Source: an uncultured Cytophagales bacterium
GTDB taxonomy: Bacteria; Bacteroidota; Bacteroidia; Cytophagales; Thermonemataceae
Assembly: GCA_938002655.1 (NCBI GenBank)
Contig: CALLAC010000019.1
Span: forward strand, 1 to 61,195
Direction: 5' to 3'
DNA length: 61,195 nucleotides
Shown here in pieces: positions 32,279 through 41,806 of this stretch. Positions within the stretch are counted from its first letter, which is position 1. Every line of letters starts with the position of its first letter. The notes beneath the pieces are model-generated. The model was not told where the DNA came from, ran no database searches, and worked only from the letters and a program-made list of their open reading frames with translations. The position numbers were made by a program, and so were the translations under genes.

Positions 32279-34381
32279 TCAAGAAATTCTTGCCCAATTG
32301 GTAGAGCTTTTTTTGAGACTTTCAAGTTGATGCTTGATGCAGGCATTTTTGTAAAGTTTTAGCTCGGTATCTTCTTGCAGAATAGCGAAGGCAGTTTGGC
32401 GAGCTTTCTCCAAAATAGGGGCATCTTTGGCAAGGTCTGCGATAAGAAGGTCTAAAATACCACTTTGTTGCGTACCCATCAGGTCACCAGGACCGCGTAA
32501 GCGAAGGTCTGTATTAGCAATTTCAAAACCATCGTTGGTTTCTACCATAATCTTGATACGCTCGCGAGCCTCTTTGGAAAGCTCGTATTTCGTCATCAGG
32601 ATACAATACGATTGCTCTGAACCTCTCCCTACTCTACCCCGCAACTGATGAAGTTGCGAAAGCCCAAAGCGTTCGGCATTTTCAATAACCATAATAGAAG
32701 CATTAGGAACATTTACTCCTACTTCTATGACAGTGGTAGCAACCATAATTTGGGTTTCGCCACGAGCAAAGCGTTGCATTTCGTAATCTTTCTCTTTGGG
32801 CTTCATTTGTCCATGAACAATACTAATAGCATATTCAGGAAAAGCCCTTTTAATGCTTTCGTAGCCGTCCATAAGGTTTTTGAGGTCTAATTTTTCCGAT
32901 TCTTCAATCAGCGGATAGACGAAATATGCTTGCCTACCTTTTCGGATTTCTTCACGAATAAAACCGAATACTTTGAAGCGATGAGCATCGTAACGATGCA
33001 CAGTACGCACAGGCTTTCTGCCTGGTGGCAATTCGTCAATGATAGAAACATCTAAATCGCCGTAGAGTGTCATAGCAAGGGTACGAGGAATGGGGGTAGC
33101 TGTCATTACGAGTACATGGGGGAAAACAGCCTGATTTTTATGCCATAGCTTGGAGCGTTGCTCAACTCCAAAGCGGTGCTGTTCATCAATAATAGCGAGC
33201 CCCAAATTTTTGAATTTTACTTTTTCTTCAATGAGAGCGTGTGTACCTATCAAGATTTTCATATCGCCGCTCTGCAAATAGTCGTGTATAAGTTTTCGGT
33301 TGCCTCCTGTACTTGAACCTGTGAGAATATCAATGGGAATATTGAGTTTATCGGCATATTTTTTAAGCCCTTGGTAGTGTTGTTCGGCAAGGATTTCGGT
33401 AGGAGCCATTAAGCAAGCCTGAAAGCCATTGCCTACGGCTAGAAGCATTGCAATAAAAGCCACTACTGTTTTTCCGCTTCCTACATCGCCTTGCAAAAGA
33501 CGATTCATTTGCTTGCCCGAGGTTACATCTTTGTAAATTTCGCGAATTACACGTTTTTGGGCATCTGTAAGGTCAAATTCTAAATGATTTTTATAAAATT
33601 CTGTAACAAGGCTGGTATCTTTGCAGATAAAACCCTGATAATATTCTTTGCGATATAAGTTTTGCCGAATAAGTCGTAATTGTGTGTAGAAAAGTTCTTC
33701 AAATTTGAGCCTGTATTCAGCTTTTTTTAAAAGTTCGATACTTTTAGGAAAGTGAATGTTTGCAATAGCTTCTTTTTTAGAAATGAGTTGATGTTGTTGT
33801 AAAACTTCTTCGGGTAAAGTTTCGCGTATGTGTCTGATGGCTTCGGGTAATACTCCTCGTATGATTTTGGAAAAAGCTTTGCTATCTAAGCCTTTTTGCT
33901 TCATTTTTTCCGTAGTATGATACACGGGAAAAAGTGTACCTTGTTCTTTAATTTCTTGGGAATTATAGATTTGAATTTCGGGGTGCGGCAAAGTGATTTT
34001 GCCATTAAACTCGTTAGGTTTGCCAAAGGCAATGTATTCTTGATTGATTTGAATAAATTTTTTGATGCCTACAATGCCTTTGAACCAAACCAGTTCCAAA
34101 TCGCCTGTTTCATCTCGCAGATAAGCAATAAAACGCTGTTTGCTTCCCTCACCTAGGGTTTCAGTAAATTTTATTTTGCCTTTCACCTGAATGTATGGCA
34201 TATCAGCACGAATTTCAGAGACTTTGTGAAACTGCGAGCGGTCTTCGTGGCGAAAAGGGTAATGCTGTATAAGGTCGGCAATGGTGAATATTTTGAGCTC
34301 TTTTTTAAGAATATCAGCTCGCTGTGGTCCAATACCTTTTACGTATTCTATGGAATTTTCAAAATAATTATTGTGGTTCAT
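32279..34381 (-). CDS. recG: ATP-dependent DNA helicase RecG
   Basis: The 700-residue superfamily 2 helicase regresses stalled replication forks. The wedge/OB domain occupies about 1-200 (KGIGPQRADILKKEL start). Motif I GDVGSGKT has Lys304, motif II is DEQH at 399-402, and motif III is ATPIPRT. The C-terminal helicase lobe has TTVIEVGVNVPNAS and QLRGRVGRG, followed by the TRG-type end with LRGPGDLMGTQQSG. Length is normal. It is convergent with parC with only four bases between stops, so transcription must end inside or across the neighbouring gene. Confidence 0.97.
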   Translation of the reverse strand: MNHNNYFENSIEYVKGIGPQRADILKKELKIFTIADLIQHYPFRHEDRSQFHKVSEIRADMPYIQVKGKIKFTETLGEGSKQRFIAYLRDETGDLELVWFKGIVGIKKFIQINQEYIAFGKPNEFNGKITLPHPEIQIYNSQEIKEQGTLFPVYHTTEKMKQKGLDSKAFSKIIRGVLPEAIRHIRETLPEEVLQQHQLISKKEAIANIHFPKSIELLKKAEYRLKFEELFYTQLRLIRQNLYRKEYYQGFICKDTSLVTEFYKNHLEFDLTDAQKRVIREIYKDVTSGKQMNRLLQGDVGSGKTVVAFIAMLLAVGNGFQACLMAPTEILAEQHYQGLKKYADKLNIPIDILTGSSTGGNRKLIHDYLQSGDMKILIGTHALIEEKVKFKNLGLAIIDEQHRFGVEQRSKLWHKNQAVFPHVLVMTATPIPRTLAMTLYGDLDVSIIDELPPGRKPVRTVHRYDAHRFKVFGFIREEIRKGRQAYFVYPLIEESEKLDLKNLMDGYESIKRAFPEYAISIVHGQMKPKEKDYEMQRFARGETQIMVATTVIEVGVNVPNASIMVIENAERFGLSQLHQLRGRVGRGSEQSYCILMTKYELSKEARERIKIMVETNDGFEIANTDLRLRGPGDLMGTQQSGILDLLIADLAKDAPILEKARQTAFAILQEDTELKLYKNACIKHQLESLKKSSTNWARIS

Positions 34382-34434
34382 AGATTTTTGAGCCTAAATG
34401 AGCCAAAAATAAGATTTTTAGGCTAAAAATAGAG

Positions 34435-35460
34435 TTATCCTGCTTGCTGTTTTTCGTTTTCTGTTTTCTTTTTATTTACAAACCATACCAATACAAAAGC
34501 CAACCCTCCAAAAATAAGTACTACAAGTGTTTGCACAATATGCATAAAAGTTCCTATGGTACTGCTCAACATAACATTTTGCTGAGGATTAGGGGCAATT
34601 TGGTAGCTTTCTAGGGTTTTACCTACAAGCAAATTGTAAGCTCCTATGCCTCCTTGTACAGGCAAAGCCATACCTATTCCGCCCATTACCAAAATAGCAA
34701 GTGCTTGCAAAGGATTGAGAGAAGCCGTTTCGGGTCTGATAAAGAAAAGTACATAAGACATCAAATAATACATTCCCCAAATCAGCAGAGTGTAAAAAAT
34801 GAATAAAGGTTTATTTTGCACCCCCCTGAAACTTATAATTCCTTGCCAAACGCCTTTCAAAAAACTTCCTAAACGACTTTGCAGGAAAATACGGATTTTT
34901 TTTCTCAAAACATATATCGCTATTGCTCCTAAAACCAGCAATACACTACCTACAAGAGCAATCCAATATAATTTTTCTACTGATACTTTTCTAAAAAGCC
35001 CTCCCCAAGATTCTGAAAAAATCTGACTAATACGCCCAAATTCCAAAGCCAGCACCAAAAGTACCAAAGCTAGCAATATGAAAATATCTATTATTCTTTC
35101 AGTAACCACTGTACCAAAAGTAATTTGAGCAGGAACTCTTTCCATTTTTTGCAAAACACCACAGCGAGCTACTTCACCTGCTCTTGGCAAGGCTAAATTA
35201 GTCAGATAACCCACCATAACTGCCAAAAACGAAGGGAATGCTCTCACTTTGTAGCCCAAAGGAGCAAGCAACATACAAGAACGCACTCCTCTGGCCCAAT
35301 GGCTAATGAGAGCAAACGCCGCCGAAAGCAAAAGCCAAAGCGGATTGGCTTCGGTAAAGGATTTTTTTAGTTCATTCCAATCTAAATTTGGCACTATCAA
35401 AAAATAAAAAAGGGCAATGCCTATGCCCAAAGGTAAGATATACGATAGAATTTTTTTCAT
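34435..35460 (-). CDS. YbhN/LPG-synthase-like flippase-domain membrane protein
   Basis: The 341-residue integral membrane protein has eight or nine predicted TM helices and the UPF0104/lysylphosphatidylglycerol synthase TM-region pattern. GYLTNLALPRAGEVARCGVL near residues 83-102 and VTERIIDIFILLALVLLVLA near 118-137 are the diagnostic blocks. The C-terminal MGGIGMALPVQGGIGAYNLLVGKTL is also typical. There is no MprF-type cytosolic aminoacyl-transferase domain, so lysyl transfer is not expected. Relatives are thought to move lipid-linked molecules. It is transcribed after the small hypothetical gene and murC on the same strand. Confidence 0.88.
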   Translation of the reverse strand: MKKILSYILPLGIGIALFYFLIVPNLDWNELKKSFTEANPLWLLLSAAFALISHWARGVRSCMLLAPLGYKVRAFPSFLAVMVGYLTNLALPRAGEVARCGVLQKMERVPAQITFGTVVTERIIDIFILLALVLLVLALEFGRISQIFSESWGGLFRKVSVEKLYWIALVGSVLLVLGAIAIYVLRKKIRIFLQSRLGSFLKGVWQGIISFRGVQNKPLFIFYTLLIWGMYYLMSYVLFFIRPETASLNPLQALAILVMGGIGMALPVQGGIGAYNLLVGKTLESYQIAPNPQQNVMLSSTIGTFMHIVQTLVVLIFGGLAFVLVWFVNKKKTENEKQQAG

Positions 35461-35468
35461 AGCCTTTG

Positions 35469-35918
35469 CTAAAAGTATTTTCGGTTCAGGATTTCGCTAA
35501 CAATAATTGCTTGTTTTAAAGTGTCTTTGTTTTTGAGCAATTTGGCAAAAGGCGATTGCCTTTCTTTGTGCAATTGATATGGCAAAAAGTGCTGGCTGCC
35601 TTTTCTCTGCTCGTCGGTTAGTCCTTTTTCAGCATTTACTATATCCAAAACTTTCTTTGGCTGAGCTTGTTGCTTAGTAGCTGGCAATTTTTTTTGAATT
35701 TCTTTTTCTAACTCTGAAAATTGTTTGGTTGCTTGTTTGAGCCAATCATCAAGGGTAGATTTAGTATTTTTGTTTTGAGTAGGTTGAGATTTTTTGGGTA
35801 AAGTTTCTTGGGCAGGAGCAGGCTGGGTTTCTTCGGTTTCTTTATTCCCCCCAAAAATACGCACCAAAAAGATAATAATTGCAATAATGTAGGGTAAAAG
35901 TTCAAATAGAATATCCAT
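35469..35918 (-). CDS. Hypothetical single-TM protein between murC and flippase gene
   Basis: From the ATG at 35918 the product has 149 residues. Longer starts would run into the murC 3' end. An N-terminal TM helix (LLPYIIAIIIFLVRIFG) is followed by a Pro/Gln/Lys-rich linker, a short helical stretch DDWLKQATKQFSELEKEIQKKL and a conserved-looking C-terminal block LKNKDTLKQAIIVSEILNRKYF. The last block recalls a Bacteroidota-specific hypothetical family. No function is recognised. Its position downstream of murC suggests an envelope role, which is an inference. Confidence 0.72.
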   Translation of the reverse strand: MDILFELLPYIIAIIIFLVRIFGGNKETEETQPAPAQETLPKKSQPTQNKNTKSTLDDWLKQATKQFSELEKEIQKKLPATKQQAQPKKVLDIVNAEKGLTDEQRKGSQHFLPYQLHKERQSPFAKLLKNKDTLKQAIIVSEILNRKYF

Positions 35919-35976
35919 GGTTTCATGCTTTTCTTTTTCAAACTTACAAAAAGATTTGTAAGATTGCAAAGAAAGT

Positions 35977-37344
35977 TTATTTTTTTTCCAAAACCTGACG
36001 GATAGGCTGTACGAGCCTATCAATATCGCCTGCTCCTATGGTTGCAACTACTTCGCAATCAAGTACTTGTAAAATAACTGGTAAATTTTCTTTGGTACAA
36101 AGTAATTTTTCAGTTGTTTGAGCTTTTTCTAGTAGCATTTTGGAATGTACGCCTTCAATGGGTTTTTCGCGTGCAGGATAAATATCCAGAAGAATGAGCC
36201 TATCGGCAAGCGAAAGAGCCTGCGAAAATTCATTTGCAAAATCACGGGTACGCGTGTAGAGATGTGGCTGAAAAATAGCCGTAATGTGCTTTTCGGGATA
36301 AAGCATACGCACTGCCGTCAAGAAAGCACGAATTTCTTCGGGGTGATGAGCGTAATCATCTATTTGAATAATCTTATCAGTTTTCAAAATATATTCAAAA
36401 CGCCTTTTTACCCCCTTGAATTCTGCAATACCTTTACAAATAATTTCATCGGGAATTTGTAGATTTTGAGCTACTGCAATAGCGGCAAGAGCATTCAAAA
36501 TATTATGATAGCCTGGCACCTGCAAATGTATATTTTCTAAAATACTTTGCGGAGTAAGCACATCAAAGACAAAATTTCCTTCCTGTATACGGATATTTTT
36601 TGCTTGATATTCACCTTTTTGCAATCCAAAAGTAGCCGTATAAATTTGATTTTCAATTTTCAGAGGCAAGCCATTTTTATAGAACAAAACGCCATTAGAC
36701 TTGATTTTTCTGACAAACATTTCAAAAGCCTCTTGTACTGCCGAAGAGTTTTGGTAAATATCCAGATGATCGGCATCGGTAGCTGTGATGATAGCAATGT
36801 TAGGGTTTAAGGTCAGAAAAGACCTATCGTATTCATCGGCTTCTACAACTACGTAAGCATTGGGTTTGTTGCTTAAAAGTAAATTGCTGGCGTAGTTTTG
36901 CGTAATACCCCCCACAAAAGCCGTTACAGGTTTGTGAGCAAAAACAAGTAAATGAGCTACCATCGAAGTCGTAGTTGTTTTGCCGTGTGTGCCTGCAATA
37001 GCAATTGTAAAATTATCTTGAGTAATAAGCCCCAAAGCCTCTGAACGCTTGAGAATTCTGTAATCATTTTCTCTGAAAAACTGCAAAAACGGGCTCTCCT
37101 GCCAAACCGCAGGTGTATAAACAACCAGCGTATTTTCTGTTGTAAAGTGATTTGGAATAAGACGAATATCTTCTTCAAATACAACTGGTATATTTTCGCT
37201 GATAAGTTCTTGGGTAATTTGAGAAGGAGTTTTATCGTAACCTGCAACACAAAAATGATTTGCTTTGAACCACCTTGCCAATGCACTCATTCCTATACCA
37301 CCTATCCCAACAAAATAAACATTCTTAAACGTATTTAACTTCAT
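35977..37344 (-). CDS. murC: UDP-N-acetylmuramate--L-alanine ligase
   Basis: The 455-residue Mur ligase adds L-Ala to UDP-MurNAc. From the ATG at 37344 it starts MKLNTFKNVYFVGIGGIGMSALA, the UDP-binding glycine motif. The ATP loop AGTHGKTTTTSM has Lys122. EADEYDRSFL and TATDADHLDIY follow, then VKRRFEYI and DDYAHHPEEI typical of MurC. An upstream extension in the same frame is rejected because it precedes the normal N-terminus. There are no other mur genes nearby, unlike a standard dcw cluster, so murC sits alone among unrelated genes. Confidence 0.97.
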   Translation of the reverse strand: MKLNTFKNVYFVGIGGIGMSALARWFKANHFCVAGYDKTPSQITQELISENIPVVFEEDIRLIPNHFTTENTLVVYTPAVWQESPFLQFFRENDYRILKRSEALGLITQDNFTIAIAGTHGKTTTTSMVAHLLVFAHKPVTAFVGGITQNYASNLLLSNKPNAYVVVEADEYDRSFLTLNPNIAIITATDADHLDIYQNSSAVQEAFEMFVRKIKSNGVLFYKNGLPLKIENQIYTATFGLQKGEYQAKNIRIQEGNFVFDVLTPQSILENIHLQVPGYHNILNALAAIAVAQNLQIPDEIICKGIAEFKGVKRRFEYILKTDKIIQIDDYAHHPEEIRAFLTAVRMLYPEKHITAIFQPHLYTRTRDFANEFSQALSLADRLILLDIYPAREKPIEGVHSKMLLEKAQTTEKLLCTKENLPVILQVLDCEVVATIGAGDIDRLVQPIRQVLEKK

Positions 37345-37399
37345 TTGCAAATTTTCTTTTTGCAAAAATAATATAGCTGTTTTGAAAAGTACAAAATTT

Positions 37400-38830
37400 C
37401 TACACAAAATTTACATTTTCATCAGAAAGAGCGTTTGTTCTTTTTACATCGTCAAATAACAAATTGATAGGGAAAAACAAACTAGCCTTGGTACCTTTAC
37501 CTTCTTTACTTTGTATTTGCATGAAACCATCATATCTTTTCATTAGGTTTTGTACTAAGTTTAGTCCTAACCCTGTTCCTTTTTCACACAAAGTACCTTT
37601 GCTTGAAAACAATATTCCATTAGAAATTTTTAGTAAATTTTCAGGTGAAATTCCTTTACCTTCGTCTTCGATATAGATTTGTAGAAAACTCTCACTTACA
37701 TAAGTTCCTACCACTATTTTTCCACGTTGGTACGAAAACTTCACTGCATTAGAAAACAAGTTACGTAACATTATAAGTAGCTCCTGCTCATCGCAAAAAA
37801 AACATTTATCATTGGTTGAAGATATTTCGAAATGTATTTCTATTTCTTTGTACTTAGCAATAATCTGCAATTCCTCAAAAGACTTGCATAAAAAATCATT
37901 TATTTTAATTCTTTTCAAAGAAGGTCTGCTACTATCTATTTGACTTTTTGCCCAGTAAAGTAGATTATCCACCAAGTTTGTTACATAATTGAAATTCTGA
38001 TACATATCGGGTAACAAATCTTTCAAGCTTTCAACAGGATATTCATTTTTATAGGCTAACTCTACTAAAGTTTTTGATGAGCACAGAGGACTTCGCAAAT
38101 CGTGAGCTATGATAGAAAAAAGTCTATCTTTGGATTGACTCAAGATGGTAAGTTCCTTATTTTTTTCTTCTAACTCTTTTGAATAATCAGCGAGAATTGA
38201 ATTCTTTTGCATGATGAGTTTCTCCTTAATTTCAAGATTTTTGATGCTTTCATCATAACTTTTCTTAACAATCCAAATTATCATAAAAATCGTATAGGTG
38301 AGAATAATATGTGTGGCAGTCATATCAACGAAAATGTACAGCTTTTCATCTGGATAGGATGTTATTAGTTCAGGAAAGAAGTATTCCGTAATAGCAAGTA
38401 GTAAAATAGCCAAAAGAATCAGAACAATTGCTTTCCATTGCCACTTCATAGGTAAGAGTAAGGGAACGATAGCTCCCAAAATTATAAAATACAAAGGAAC
38501 ACGGTTTTGCATCCCACCAACCTCAAAATAAAAATAAGCAAGCAAAAGTGCAGTAAATACAAAAAATAAGATATTGGCTTGGAAAAATTTCTCTCTATGA
38601 AAAGCAAGATAGTAAATGCCCACATACACGAAAATACTTGCTACACAAAGCCAACCTATCAGCGTTGAGCCAATTGAAAAATTGATAGGAATAATCACTA
38701 AAAGATTCAAAACCGCCATCCAGAAGATGGTATAGAAAATTTTTTCTTTAAAAGAAAAAATAGTTTTAGGTCTAAAAAATTTAATGATTTGAACAAATTT
38801 TAGCATTTTGCAAGGTAAAATTACACTCAT
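37400..38830 (-). CDS. Membrane sensor histidine kinase
   Basis: The 476-residue protein has six or so N-terminal TM helices (about 28-195), a coiled linker, and a kinase core. The H-box is SIIAHDLRSP with His243, the N-box LRNLFSNAVKFSYQ, the G1 box IEDEGKGISPE and the G2 box GTGLGLNLVQ. There is no periplasmic sensor domain and no receiver domain, so it should sense membrane or intramembrane cues and pass phosphate to an unlinked response regulator. An alternative ATG at 38806 would remove eight residues. It is divergent from the glycosyltransferase at 38905. Confidence 0.9.
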   Translation of the reverse strand: MSVILPCKMLKFVQIIKFFRPKTIFSFKEKIFYTIFWMAVLNLLVIIPINFSIGSTLIGWLCVASIFVYVGIYYLAFHREKFFQANILFFVFTALLLAYFYFEVGGMQNRVPLYFIILGAIVPLLLPMKWQWKAIVLILLAILLLAITEYFFPELITSYPDEKLYIFVDMTATHIILTYTIFMIIWIVKKSYDESIKNLEIKEKLIMQKNSILADYSKELEEKNKELTILSQSKDRLFSIIAHDLRSPLCSSKTLVELAYKNEYPVESLKDLLPDMYQNFNYVTNLVDNLLYWAKSQIDSSRPSLKRIKINDFLCKSFEELQIIAKYKEIEIHFEISSTNDKCFFCDEQELLIMLRNLFSNAVKFSYQRGKIVVGTYVSESFLQIYIEDEGKGISPENLLKISNGILFSSKGTLCEKGTGLGLNLVQNLMKRYDGFMQIQSKEGKGTKASLFFPINLLFDDVKRTNALSDENVNFV

Positions 38831-38904
38831 GTAAAAAATTTTTTCAAAAATTTTCTGTAAGCAAATATAAAAATATTGAACTAATAGTTTTTCTTTACAA
38901 AGCT

Positions 38905-40029
38905 ATGAAAATAATTTACCTACACCAATATTTTAAGTTACCTACTGAAAGCGGCTCACATCGCTCTTGGTATATTGCTAATGAAATGCAGAAAAAAGGA
39001 TTAAGAGTTGAGATTTTATCTATGCACAATAAACCCAGTAAATACGAAAGAAAAATTTCTGAAAAAATAAAAATACATTATTTAGGTGTTCGTTACAATC
39101 AAAAAATGAGTGTTTGGCGTCGTATTTTATCTTTCACGGAATTTATGCTTAAAGCTACAAAAAAATCTTTTCAAATGCAAGAAATTTCTCTTATTTATGC
39201 AACTTCTACCCCTCTTTCAGTAGGATTGTTAGCACTTTTTTTAAAGAAAATCAAGAAAACTCCTTATATTTTTGAAATAAGAGATTTGTGGCCTCTTGTG
39301 CCTATAGAAATGGGTTATGTAAAAAACAAAACTTTTCAGAAATTTCTTTTTTGGCTTGAAAAAAAGATTTATGAACATGCGGAAAAGATTGTTGTACTTT
39401 CACCGACTATGCAGGAATATGTACAGAAAATAGTACCTGAAAAACCAATTTTACACGTGCCCAATATGTCGGATTGTGAAGTATTTTTTCCTCAAAACAA
39501 GAAAAAAGAAAACGATCCCTTTCGAATAGTTTATTTTGGCAGCATGGGCAAAGCCAATGCTTTGGAAAGACTCCTACAAGTAGCCGAAAAACACCCCGAA
39601 ATAGAATTTTGGTTCATTGGCGAAGGCTCCGAAAAAAAGAAATTGCAGAAAATTGCTCCTCAAAATGTGTATTTTTTTGCAGGCAAACCCAAACACGAAC
39701 TCAACGAAATGCTTGCGTATGTAGATGCCTTCTACGTAAGTTTTGCCGAGTACAAATCTTTGGAAACCTGCAGTCCGAATAAATTTTTTGATGGTATTGC
39801 AGCAGGGAAATTATGTATTACCAACACCAAAGGCTGGATAAAAAAGTTAGTAGAACAATACGAGTGCGGGTTTTATGCAGGCTCAGCCCGTGAATTTGGA
39901 GAAAAAATTCAGCCTTTTTTACAAAATAAGAACCTTCTACAAACTTTTCAGGCCAATGCTCGCAAACTTGCCGAAACACAGTTCGACAAAAACCTGCTCT
40001 GTCAAAAACTTATCGACTTTCTTTTCTGA
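38905..40029 (+). CDS. Glycosyltransferase family 4 protein (WbuB/WcaI-like)
   Basis: The 374-residue GT-B enzyme starts KIIYLHQYFKLPTESGSHRSWYIANEM, the usual GT4 N-lobe with acceptor-binding loop. It has IFEIRDLWPLVPIEMG as in WbuB-type N-acetylfucosaminyl transferases, KIVVLSPTM and a C-lobe with RIVYFGSMGKANALERLL, WFIGEGSEKKKL and a final SPNKFFDGIAAGK (donor-binding E/D-x7-E region altered). It probably builds a surface polysaccharide or O-antigen. Its last 20 bases overlap the 3' end of the convergent membrane glycosyltransferase gene. Confidence 0.9.
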   Translation: MKIIYLHQYFKLPTESGSHRSWYIANEMQKKGLRVEILSMHNKPSKYERKISEKIKIHYLGVRYNQKMSVWRRILSFTEFMLKATKKSFQMQEISLIYATSTPLSVGLLALFLKKIKKTPYIFEIRDLWPLVPIEMGYVKNKTFQKFLFWLEKKIYEHAEKIVVLSPTMQEYVQKIVPEKPILHVPNMSDCEVFFPQNKKKENDPFRIVYFGSMGKANALERLLQVAEKHPEIEFWFIGEGSEKKKLQKIAPQNVYFFAGKPKHELNEMLAYVDAFYVSFAEYKSLETCSPNKFFDGIAAGKLCITNTKGWIKKLVEQYECGFYAGSAREFGEKIQPFLQNKNLLQTFQANARKLAETQFDKNLLCQKLIDFLF

Positions 40030-41716
40030 AAATTTCTACCCAATCTGTTTCTACCAATTTTTGATAATTTTCTAAACGAAGTTTATTAGGAAGCGTTTTA
40101 TCTAAAATTATCCAATCGTAGGCTTTATCTTTGAAGCTGTAATCTATCCATATTTTCCATTTTTCTTGCAAATTGTAAAAAGCTAATAAATTCTGATAAA
40201 TCAAATCGTTGCTGAATATTTTCTCGTTTGCTTTAAATTGTAAAGTTTTTATTTTTTGAAAGCAATCTATATATGCCGAATGAGATTGAGGATAAGTGTA
40301 AATCTGATAAATTTGCGAAGCAATCAAAACTGAAATTATAAAAGTCAAAGATGTATTTTGCCAAAATCGGGAAACGCGTGTCAGAAAGTCTTCCAAAATT
40401 ATCACCATCGGAATAGCCATGGTTACCCAAGCACGTAGAGGCAAAAGTTTTTGTTGTAAAATCATTAAAGCTATTGCAAAAATCATTAAGAATAGCCAAA
40501 ATTGTGTTTGCAAAGAAGTTTTAGCTAAATTTTTTAGCTCTAACCCAAGTAATACGAACAAGAATACCCCAAACACTAAATAAGATCCTTCTATTCCTAT
40601 CCAAAAATCTGCAAACCCTTGCCAATATGCCCCAAAAAACTCTCTGAACTGCCTACCTGCTTCATTCTGCCAAGAAGTAGCGAAAAGATTTTCAGCACCA
40701 TTGAGTAACAAAATAGGCAAATACAAGAAAAATACTGCTAACAAAATTATTAAAACGGGAAACATCAAATTTCTGAACATGAGTCTTTTATTATCTTTGA
40801 ATTTTAGTAAAATAACAAGCGTCATTGAAAGCAAAAAACCTGCAAAATAATATAGAAAAAGTGGTATCGTATAAAAACCTGCAACACTGGCAAAAACAAG
40901 AACAATTTTTTCTAAAACAGTTCTTTTGTTTTTTTGCACTTTTTCAAGAATTTGCAAAAGAGCATTTCCGCTAAGCCAAACCCAAAGTGTAAGCAACAGA
41001 TACCCTCTTCCACTTACGCTATATGCCTGTATCGGTGAAAGCAAGGTAAAAATAAGTACCAAAGCCAGCGATACCCCAAAAGAATTCCTTTGTAGAAAAA
41101 AACGAAATAGCAAAATTTGTAAAAAAAGTAAGCAAAGCATTGAAGGTAAGCGAATTGCCCACAATTTGTTTTCAAAAAAGTCTTCCCAAAGGCTTACCCA
41201 AAGATTAAGCAAAATATGATTATTAGGGTTGGGATAATAAAGTGCTGAAACCCAGAACCCTTTACTTGAAAAATGAACATAGCTAAAAGCCTCGTCAATA
41301 TGTATTATCTTGAAATTAAGCAAAAAGCTGTTATACAGAAGACTTGCAAGCAACAAAATAATAGCTATTATTTTCTGAATTTTGTTCATTTTTTGTAGTG
41401 GATAGCAAAAAAATAATACTTTTAGCAGAAAATCTTGCTTGAGCGTTTCAAGAAAACTTTGTAGTTGCAGGGTTTTCGTTTTTATCCAAAAACTTATCAA
41501 AGCCAAAAGCAAGCCCGCAAGAGTGCTGAAAATTTGAATATGCCGAAAGTTTTGAGAAGTAAGAATTTGAGAAGTAAGTTTTTTCCATTGAACTTCATCG
41601 AAAGGGTAGCTATGGGCTATCCAAGTTAAGACACTTTCATAAGAAATCTGCCAAACTGCCAATGAAAAAGTAAAAAATATCAAGCCTAAAACTAAAAAAA
41701 TAACCTTCAGTAACAT
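40010..41716 (-). CDS. GT39/ArnT-like membrane glycosyltransferase
   Basis: The 568-residue protein has about 11 TM helices. An NFKIIHIDEAFSYVHFSSKGF segment carries the acidic DE pair that GT-C enzymes of the PMT/ArnT group have in their first extracytoplasmic loop, followed by NPNNHILLNLWVSLWEDFF and ENKLWAIRLPSM. The C-terminal 100 residues are soluble. GT39-type enzymes transfer sugars from lipid-linked donors to proteins or lipids at the periplasmic face. Donor and acceptor are not predictable here. The stop codon region overlaps the end of the GT4 gene by 20 bases on the other strand. Confidence 0.78.
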   Translation of the reverse strand: MLLKVIFLVLGLIFFTFSLAVWQISYESVLTWIAHSYPFDEVQWKKLTSQILTSQNFRHIQIFSTLAGLLLALISFWIKTKTLQLQSFLETLKQDFLLKVLFFCYPLQKMNKIQKIIAIILLLASLLYNSFLLNFKIIHIDEAFSYVHFSSKGFWVSALYYPNPNNHILLNLWVSLWEDFFENKLWAIRLPSMLCLLFLQILLFRFFLQRNSFGVSLALVLIFTLLSPIQAYSVSGRGYLLLTLWVWLSGNALLQILEKVQKNKRTVLEKIVLVFASVAGFYTIPLFLYYFAGFLLSMTLVILLKFKDNKRLMFRNLMFPVLIILLAVFFLYLPILLLNGAENLFATSWQNEAGRQFREFFGAYWQGFADFWIGIEGSYLVFGVFLFVLLGLELKNLAKTSLQTQFWLFLMIFAIALMILQQKLLPLRAWVTMAIPMVIILEDFLTRVSRFWQNTSLTFIISVLIASQIYQIYTYPQSHSAYIDCFQKIKTLQFKANEKIFSNDLIYQNLLAFYNLQEKWKIWIDYSFKDKAYDWIILDKTLPNKLRLENYQKLVETDWVEIFRKESR

Positions 41717-41763
41717 TTGGCAAGCAATTTGCTGAATTTTTTAACAAAAAAATCACATTGATT

Positions 41764-41795
41764 TTGATTGAGTTTCACTAAAAAAACTAACTTTG
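41764..41795 (+). promoter_or_regulatory. Bacteroidota-type promoter for Ppx/GppA gene
   Basis: TAACTTTG at 41788-41795 matches the -7 consensus TAnnTTTG, with TTG at 41764-41766 (21-base gap) or 41768-41770 (17-base gap) as -33 candidates. It lies 11 bases before the chosen ATG at 41807. Confidence 0.55.
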
Positions 41796-41806
41796 CAGTC
41801 GTTTTT

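Noticed and set aside
40010-40029. Tail-to-tail overlap of two glycosyltransferase genes as a possible misassembly
   Set aside because: Both C-termini look complete and short convergent overlaps are common in compact genomes.
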